Translations under genes and position numbers: made by a program
In this document: piece by piece, positions 58,901 to 64,000 of the stretch
Layout: every line of letters begins with the position of its first letter
Position numbering within the stretch: the first letter of the stretch is position 1
Origin: Pseudomonas putida
GTDB taxonomy: Bacteria; Pseudomonadota; Gammaproteobacteria; Pseudomonadales; Pseudomonadaceae
Assembly: GCA_041071465.1 (NCBI GenBank)
Contig: CP163498.1
Span: forward strand, 1,261,001-1,325,000
Length of the DNA stretch: 64,000 nucleotides
Reading direction: 5' to 3'
Notes under the pieces: generated by a model
What the model saw: the letters and a program-made list of their open reading frames with translations, nothing else
The model's database searches: none
Told to the model about the DNA's origin: nothing

Positions 58901-59615
58901 ACTGCGCCCATGGCGCCTTGAGCCGGGCCAGCTGCTCGCCACGTTGCTGCAGCGATGCCTGGATCAATGCTGCCGGCTCTGGCCCATCCTGCTGAGCACG
59001 CACGCGGCCAAACAGTGGGCGAATGCGCGGCAGCAAAGCGTCGGGGCTGCCCCAGTTGCCGCGCACCCAGGCCAGTGCATCGCCTTGCATGCCGTAGCAA
59101 AAACGCCGCCAGTAATCGCGCATGACCTGGCCCAGCAACTCGCTGTGGTCGGTTTCCAGGGTCTGGGTGAACAGGCTGCCGCTGTCGAAGGCATGCTCGC
59201 GCAGCATGCGCTGACACCAGCCATGGATGGTCGATACCGCAGCTTCGTCCATCCACTGCACGGCGATTTCCAAGCGGCCGGCACAACGCGGCCAGGCTTC
59301 TTGCGGGTAATCATCACGCAATTGGTGCAACAGCGGGTCGGCGCCTTCCAGTTCGCCACGGAAGAACCGTGCAGCCTCAGCCAGGCGGGCGCGGATACGT
59401 TCGCGCAGCTCTTTGGTGGCAGCGTCGGTGAAGGTCACCACGAGTATCTGCGGTGGCAGCAACTCGCGGTCGAAGCCTTGTTCGCCACCGTGGCCAAGGA
59501 TCAGGCGCAGGTACAGCGCCGAAATGGTGAAGGTCTTGCCCGTGCCGGCGCTGGCCTCGATCAGCTGGCTGCCGTGCAGGGGGAAACTCAGTGCCAGGGG
59601 ACGGTCCTGGGTCAT
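55941..59615 (-). CDS. recB: RecB, exodeoxyribonuclease V beta subunit
   Basis: The 3'-5' helicase and nuclease subunit, 1224 residues from ATG 59615 ([20 protein letters not shown]), which overlaps the recC stop. Walker [11 protein letters not shown], UvrD-type motifs [25 protein letters not shown] and [12 protein letters not shown]. The nuclease domain near the end has [11 protein letters not shown] with the catalytic Asp and Lys. Confidence 0.96.
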   Translation of the reverse strand: MTQDRPLALSFPLHGSQLIEASAGTGKTFTISALYLRLILGHGGEQGFDRELLPPQILVVTFTDAATKELRERIRARLAEAARFFRGELEGADPLLHQLRDDYPQEAWPRCAGRLEIAVQWMDEAAVSTIHGWCQRMLREHAFDSGSLFTQTLETDHSELLGQVMRDYWRRFCYGMQGDALAWVRGNWGSPDALLPRIRPLFGRVRAQQDGPEPAALIQASLQQRGEQLARLKAPWAQWAEQLRQICRDALAAKQVDGRKMQARYFEPWFDKLCAWAGDEQLVDLDLGTGFTRLTPAGMAEAWKGEPPEHPGLNAMQSLQQQLQALDSPDAPLLEHAASWVSARFEVEKRRRAEMGFDDMLVRLQHALASEAGERLAGLIREQFPVALIDEFQDTDPVQYGIFERIYQISENRADTGLFMIGDPKQAIYAFRGADIYTYLAARRATRDRLHSLDTNYRSSKAMVAAVNQVFLQAEVRETGRGAFLFRAADDNPLPFIEVRAKGRGEQLLIDGETSAALQCWQLESEEPVSSSVYRQQLAASCASHIVALLNGGQQGTAGFQNAEGELRPCLPSDIAILVRDGHEAQVVRAELAARDVRSVYLSDKDSVFAAQEAHDLLAWLKACAEPDSERLLKAALASLTLGLSLAALDQLNQDERVWEGWVMRFRHYRDTWQHQGVLPMLRHLLHDFQLPRTLIRRSDGERVLTNLLHLAELLQQAAGELDGEQALIRHLAEHLANSGQAGEEQILRLESDEQLVKVVTIHKSKGLEYPLVYLPFICTSKPVDGSRLPLAWHDSEGNAHLTLTPDQEQIERADDERLAEDLRLLYVALTRAQHACWLGVADLKRGNQKSSQLHRSALGYLLGGGLALTGSQQLTDWLQALASTCPHITCPGLPQANEQAYRVPHAERELLPARKPRRAAAEHWWIASYSALRVGDQTLGADSSQAQQLLDDETVDAQVLREVPADSGDIHRFPRGPNPGTFLHGLLEWAGREGFSQVSGNPQLIERTVGQRCNRRDWTGWIPTLSQWMQRLLGEALPLPGSDQSVMLGQLHHYQIEMEFWFASHQVDAEQLDRLVARHTHPGLARPAAQPTVLNGMFKGFIDLAFELDGRYYVTDYKSNWLGPDIQAYDTQTMEKAIIEHRYDLQYVLYLLALHRQLRARLPDYDYDRHVGGALFIFLRGASSSGHGVYHAKPPRELIESLDALFRGEHPPVQQDLFAGAVK

Positions 59616-62600
59616 GCGCCTTTCTCCGGGTTGCCCAGGGTCTGCCAAGGGGCGGTGAACAACGGGCGGTACAAGGTTTCGCACCAGCCTTCAAAGGTTT
59701 CGTCAGCCGTCAGTGCAGCAAAGTCGCGGAACTGGCGGGCCAGAGCGATGCTCTCACTTCGCTCGCCAAAGCTGGTGCGCTCGTCGCCTTCATAGGCACG
59801 GGCTGCGGCGGCCAAAGCCTTGTCGGCGTCGTCCTGGGCCAGCCAGGCGAACGCGGTCTTGGCCGCGACGGGCAGCGGCGCATTCATCGCCGCCTGACGG
59901 GCCACCAGCAGGTCGCCCAACAGCTGAGCAGCCTGTGCTTGCGGTAGCGGTGCAAGTAACAGGGTCAGGTCGCTGGCTACCAGTGCACTGTTGTAGGGAT
60001 AGCCGGCCGCACAGGCGGCCAGGTGCGTAACCCAAGGTGCGATCAGACGATGCCACTTGAGGTTGTTGCGCCCGGCGCTGATTGTGTTGGGTACCGTGGT
60101 GATGCTGAGCAGGCTCTGGTCCTGAGCCTGGAACACCCGGCCCAACCAGCCTTCGAGACGGTGCTGAGCGTGCTCGAAATGCACCGGCAAAGCGCCCTCG
60201 ACCAGCTGAGGCCAGCGTTGCAGCAGCTGTTGGTGACGTTGCAACAAATCGGGTAGCGGTTCGATCAACTCGCTTTGCAGCGATTCTCCGAAACCGGCCA
60301 GCGGCAGCAAACCGCAGGCCTGTAGGCGCCGGGCCTGGGCACGCAAGGCCTGTTCGGCATTGTCCGGCTCGGCCAAGGCTGCGCCAAGCAGGCTTTCACT
60401 GGCGCCATAGCGTTGCAGCGTATCGAGGACGAAGGGTTCTTCGTCCGGGGTTGGTGCTTCCAGCGCTTCAAAGTACACCTTCAAGCGCTGGCTGAAAAAG
60501 TGCCGTACCGGATGGCGCAGAAAGTCATTCAGTTGGGTCAGGCTCAGGGCTTCATCACCTAGGTATGGCGGCAGGCCGGGCTCGCCCTGTTCATCTGTCT
60601 CGCCATGCTGGTGCAGCAGTTGCCATTCATGGGCAAAGCTGAACAACGGGCTGCCTTTCTGGAAGTAGCGTGCGCTGAACGGCTGCAAGGGATGCTCCTG
60701 AGTCAGAGCGTGCAGCAGTTGCTCGCCCGGTTCGGCTGGCTGCCCCTGCTGCGTGCCGGCCAGATGCCATCCCGTGGCGATGTGATCGCGCAACTGGCCG
60801 ATCAGTACCGAGGCCGGGCGTTCGCTATTGTCACGGATACTGCGCCCGACCCAACTGACATACAGCTGGTCGCGTGCCGACAACAGCGCCTCCAGCAGCA
60901 GGTAACGGTCGTCTTCGCGGCGAGAGCGGTCACCGGGGCGGTAGTCGCTGGCCATCAAGTCGAAGTCCAGCGGTTGCTGGGCGCGCGGGTAGTCGCCATC
61001 GTTCATGCCCAGCAGGCAAACCACCCGGAACGGGATGGCGCGCATGGGCATCAGGGTGCAGAAGTTCACCGAGCCGGCTAAGAAGCGCTGTGACAGCTTG
61101 CCCTGATCGAGGCCCGACAGCCAGGCTTCACGCACCACGGTCAGCGGCAACGGGTCTTGCAGGCCAACGGTCTCGCACACTTCAAGCCAGCTATCGCGCA
61201 GATCTTGCAGTTGCATCAGCAGGTACTCGTCACGCTCGCCCTCGGCCAGGAAAAACACCTGTAGCAAAGCATGCAGGCGCTCGCCCCACTGCGTGACGGT
61301 GGCGGGCTCGGACAAGGCCTGACAGGCGACTTCGAGCGCATCGAGCAGCGCGACCAGTGGGCCGATCAGTGCAGCGTCCAAGCCACCGATTTCATCGTAG
61401 GGTTCAATGCCGTCACAGGCCACGCCCACACCCACTGCATAGCCCAGCAGCATACGCCGCAGGCCGAAGCGCCAACTGTTCTGTTCGAGCCCGGCGGGCA
61501 AACCAAGACTGGCCCGCTGCTCGGCGTTGAGGCCCCAGCGTATGCCGGCCCCCTCGATCCAGCGGTGTAACGTGGGCAGGTCGTTTTCGCGAATACCAAA
61601 GCGAGCGCGCACTGCCGGCACGTCCAGCAGGTCGAGCACTTCGCTGACCGCGAAACGGCTGTCTGGCAGTTTGAGCAAGTGCTCAAGAGCGATCAGCAAA
61701 GGTTCGCGGCCGCGCTGGCCCTGGTCGGTCAGGGTGAACGGGATGTAGCGCGGGTCGTTGCGCTGCAACTGGCCAAAGACAGCGCGGATGTGCGGCGCGT
61801 AAGTGTCGATGGCCGGTAGCATGACGATCACGTCACGCGGGCGCAAAGTTGCGTCGGCGCTGAAGCGGGCCAACAGTTGGTCGTGGAGGATTTCCACTTC
61901 ACGTTGCGGGCTATGGGCGATGTGGAAGCGGATCGAGCGATCCTTTGCAGTATCCACGGGCGGCCACAGCTCACGGGTTTCGGTGAGCGGGCGCAACTCC
62001 AGGATGTCGTCCTGCAATTGATTGAGCAGCGTGGTGGGCGAACCGTCACTGAACAGGTCGATGCGGCCATCGCTGAACACGCCCTGGTAGCTGCCCGGGT
62101 CGTCGTAGCTGTCGAGCAGGTTGATGTAGTCGCGGCCTTGTTTGCCCCAGGCGGCCAGCAACGGATGGGCATGCTGGTGCAACGACTGGTCATCCAGTTG
62201 CAGGGGCATGCCCTGCTTGCGTTGCTGGCGTTTGTACTGGTGGCGTAACAGGTCCTTGTCGGCAACGATGTCGGCCCAGTGGTGGCGGCATGGGTTATGA
62301 ACGCACAACAGCACCTGGCTGAAACGCGCCAGACCGGCCAGTGCTTCCAGGGCCTGGGCGGGTAGTGAGGAGATGCCAAACACGATCACCCGCGGTGGCA
62401 GCCCTGCAGGTGCCTGCTCCAGGCTGTTGATCCGCTCGATGAAGCGTTGGTGAACCCCGGCACGGCTCTGCGCCATACCCTGCTCGCCAACATCTTCCAG
62501 TAATGCTCGCCACAACTCGGCTTGCCAACGGTTGCCCGGCGGCAGCGCTTTGCGCTCGCCACGGGCGGTGTTGAGGACATGCTCGCCTGCGGCCCAGTCC

Positions 62601-63091
62601 TTGAGCCAGTCGGCGCGGTAGACCTGGTACTGGTCGAATAGGTCCGCTAGCCGTTCGGCTAGCTGATAGCGCTTGCGCAGGTCGCTGTCGTCGGTAAGGA
62701 AGCGCCGCAGCGGCTCGAAATGAGGGCGTTCGATCAGGGCGGGTAACAGGCGCATCAGGCGCCAAGTGAGTGGGGCCTTGTCGAGCAGGGAAACTTCGGG
62801 AATTTCGTCACGGCCCAGCACGCTGCGGTATAGCTGCCACATGAAGCTACCGGGTAGTTGCACATCGATTGCGGCGGCGATGCCACAGCCGCCCAGGTCA
62901 TCTTCCAGCGGGTCTTCGGCCAGGGCCAACTTGAGCCATTGGGCGATGCCATTGCTTTGCACCAAGGCTATTTCGTTTTCCAGCGGCGCCAGGGGATAGC
63001 GACGCATCCAGCTCACTACCAGGCTGCGCAGGTCGTCGAGGCGGTTGCCGTGGACGATCATGAAGCCGGGGTGGAGAGTGGTAGTAGCCAT
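59612..63091 (-). CDS. recC: RecC, exodeoxyribonuclease V gamma subunit
   Basis: The Chi-scanning subunit, 1159 residues, first of the recC-recB-recD operon. Opening MIVHGNRLDDLRSLVV with SNGIAQWLK and later LMPMRAIPFRVVCLLGMNDGDYPR, HPVRHFFSQRL and WVTHLAACA are family landmarks. The helicase motifs are degenerate as usual. ATG 63091 follows AGGGA. Order recC-recB-recD without ptrA-type protease differs from E. coli and fits Pseudomonas. Confidence 0.96.
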   Translation of the reverse strand: MATTTLHPGFMIVHGNRLDDLRSLVVSWMRRYPLAPLENEIALVQSNGIAQWLKLALAEDPLEDDLGGCGIAAAIDVQLPGSFMWQLYRSVLGRDEIPEVSLLDKAPLTWRLMRLLPALIERPHFEPLRRFLTDDSDLRKRYQLAERLADLFDQYQVYRADWLKDWAAGEHVLNTARGERKALPPGNRWQAELWRALLEDVGEQGMAQSRAGVHQRFIERINSLEQAPAGLPPRVIVFGISSLPAQALEALAGLARFSQVLLCVHNPCRHHWADIVADKDLLRHQYKRQQRKQGMPLQLDDQSLHQHAHPLLAAWGKQGRDYINLLDSYDDPGSYQGVFSDGRIDLFSDGSPTTLLNQLQDDILELRPLTETRELWPPVDTAKDRSIRFHIAHSPQREVEILHDQLLARFSADATLRPRDVIVMLPAIDTYAPHIRAVFGQLQRNDPRYIPFTLTDQGQRGREPLLIALEHLLKLPDSRFAVSEVLDLLDVPAVRARFGIRENDLPTLHRWIEGAGIRWGLNAEQRASLGLPAGLEQNSWRFGLRRMLLGYAVGVGVACDGIEPYDEIGGLDAALIGPLVALLDALEVACQALSEPATVTQWGERLHALLQVFFLAEGERDEYLLMQLQDLRDSWLEVCETVGLQDPLPLTVVREAWLSGLDQGKLSQRFLAGSVNFCTLMPMRAIPFRVVCLLGMNDGDYPRAQQPLDFDLMASDYRPGDRSRREDDRYLLLEALLSARDQLYVSWVGRSIRDNSERPASVLIGQLRDHIATGWHLAGTQQGQPAEPGEQLLHALTQEHPLQPFSARYFQKGSPLFSFAHEWQLLHQHGETDEQGEPGLPPYLGDEALSLTQLNDFLRHPVRHFFSQRLKVYFEALEAPTPDEEPFVLDTLQRYGASESLLGAALAEPDNAEQALRAQARRLQACGLLPLAGFGESLQSELIEPLPDLLQRHQQLLQRWPQLVEGALPVHFEHAQHRLEGWLGRVFQAQDQSLLSITTVPNTISAGRNNLKWHRLIAPWVTHLAACAAGYPYNSALVASDLTLLLAPLPQAQAAQLLGDLLVARQAAMNAPLPVAAKTAFAWLAQDDADKALAAAARAYEGDERTSFGERSESIALARQFRDFAALTADETFEGWCETLYRPLFTAPWQTLGNPEKGA

Positions 63092-63195
63092 AGTGCATTC
63101 CCTGGGAGCGGTTGATTCCGGTGCAAAACCATATCACGAGGCATGCCTTGGACCATGGCATGCGTGGAGACAAATCTTTTTCTGGCCCCAAAGAC

Positions 63196-63230
63196 AAAAC
63201 CCCTACCTGCATGCGCAGATAGGGGTTTTG
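63196..63230 (-). terminator. Terminator of the rRNA operon
   Basis: On the minus strand AAAACCCCTA...TAGGGGTTTT hairpin directly after 5S rRNA. Confidence 0.85.
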
Positions 63231-63240
63231 CGAAATAAAT

Positions 63241-63356
63241 CTTGACGATGACCTACTCTCACATGGGGAAACCCCACACTACCATCGGCGATGCATCGTT
63301 TCACTGCTGAGTTCGGGATGGGATCAGGTGGTTCCAATGCTCTATGGTCGTCAAGA
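63241..63356 (-). rRNA. rrf: 5S ribosomal RNA
   Basis: Minus strand carries the conserved core CCATAGAGCATTGGAACCAC, the CCCGAACTCAG loop, and GATGGTAGTGTGG near the 3' half; 5' and 3' ends pair (TTGACGA with TCGTCAA). Ends are placed within a few bases. Confidence 0.95.
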
Positions 63357-63491
63357 AATTCTGTAGCCAGAATGTCCAGATGGACAGCCCAGCGAATTCG
63401 GATATGTGATTGTGTGGTTCGTTGCGAACTTTCGGTTCGTATCATCTTCACCACCGCAATTTGGCTGACGCACAAATTGCTTGGGTGTTAT

Positions 63492-64000
<509 letters not shown>

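Noticed and set aside
57771..59795. 674-codon frame antisense to recB
   Set aside because: recB motifs on the other strand are complete; this frame has none.

Overview
The window looks like chromosomal DNA of a Pseudomonas of the putida group. The support is the recC-recB-recD block beside an rRNA operon, divergent mmsA/LysR, a yfiR-yfiN-yfiB operon, OprD-type porin, DUF2790 and PtrA-like small proteins, and generally GC-rich coding sequence. From about 45.6 kb to the right end it reads as core genome. The left 45 kb is accessory DNA packed with metal and arsenic resistance.

Layout. 1-5.0 kb: a CadR/PbrR/ZntR-like MerR regulator faces a leftward set of a degenerate DsbB-like gene, dsbB, a DsbA-like gene and a Cys-rich P1B ATPase cut by the window edge. 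Three MerR-type operators lie in this block. A frameshifted orphan sensor kinase follows. 5.7-17.1 kb: a Zn/Cd/Co block with a P1B-4-like ATPase, DUF2790 protein, czcCBA, a divergent OprD porin and an orphan CzcR-type regulator; four TTACAATTTCGT-like sites tie it together. 17.2-17.8 kb: scar with a monooxygenase 3' fragment. 17.9-32.8 kb: copper block, with copRS, a Met/Cys-rich protein and cusCBAF leftward, and two PtrA-like proteins, copA, a Met-rich protein, copB, a cytochrome c and copG (DUF411) rightward. 33.0-40.8 kb: arsenic block, with a low-MW phosphatase/ArsC-like gene (frameshifted), arsR, arsC, acr3, arsH, a tyrosine-phosphatase-like gene, GAPDH and arsJ, flanked by pieces of an arsO-like gene and by arsN. 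41-45.5 kb: mobile debris, with an IS21 remnant, an XRE regulator pair, a DUF2384-like/DUF6088 toxin-antitoxin-like cassette, a tyrosine recombinase and a truncated cupin gene at the probable island edge. 45.9-47.8 kb: a type VI secretion hcp, glycine-zipper effector and membrane immunity module. 47.9-64 kb: mmsB, mmsA, LysR, yfiBNR, recD, recB, recC, 5S and 23S rRNA.

Working logic: metals are sensed by MerR, CzcR and CopRS and removed by P-type ATPases and RND pumps. Periplasmic copper is bound or oxidised by Met/His-rich proteins and CopA. Arsenate can be reduced and exported by Acr3, or attached to a triose phosphate by GAPDH and exported by ArsJ.

A striking technical feature: at least seven genes, probably eight, are broken by what looks like loss of exactly one base, and each is restored in full by adding one back. 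This points to consensus sequencing error at least as much as to real gene decay, so the broken genes should be read as probably functional until re-sequenced.
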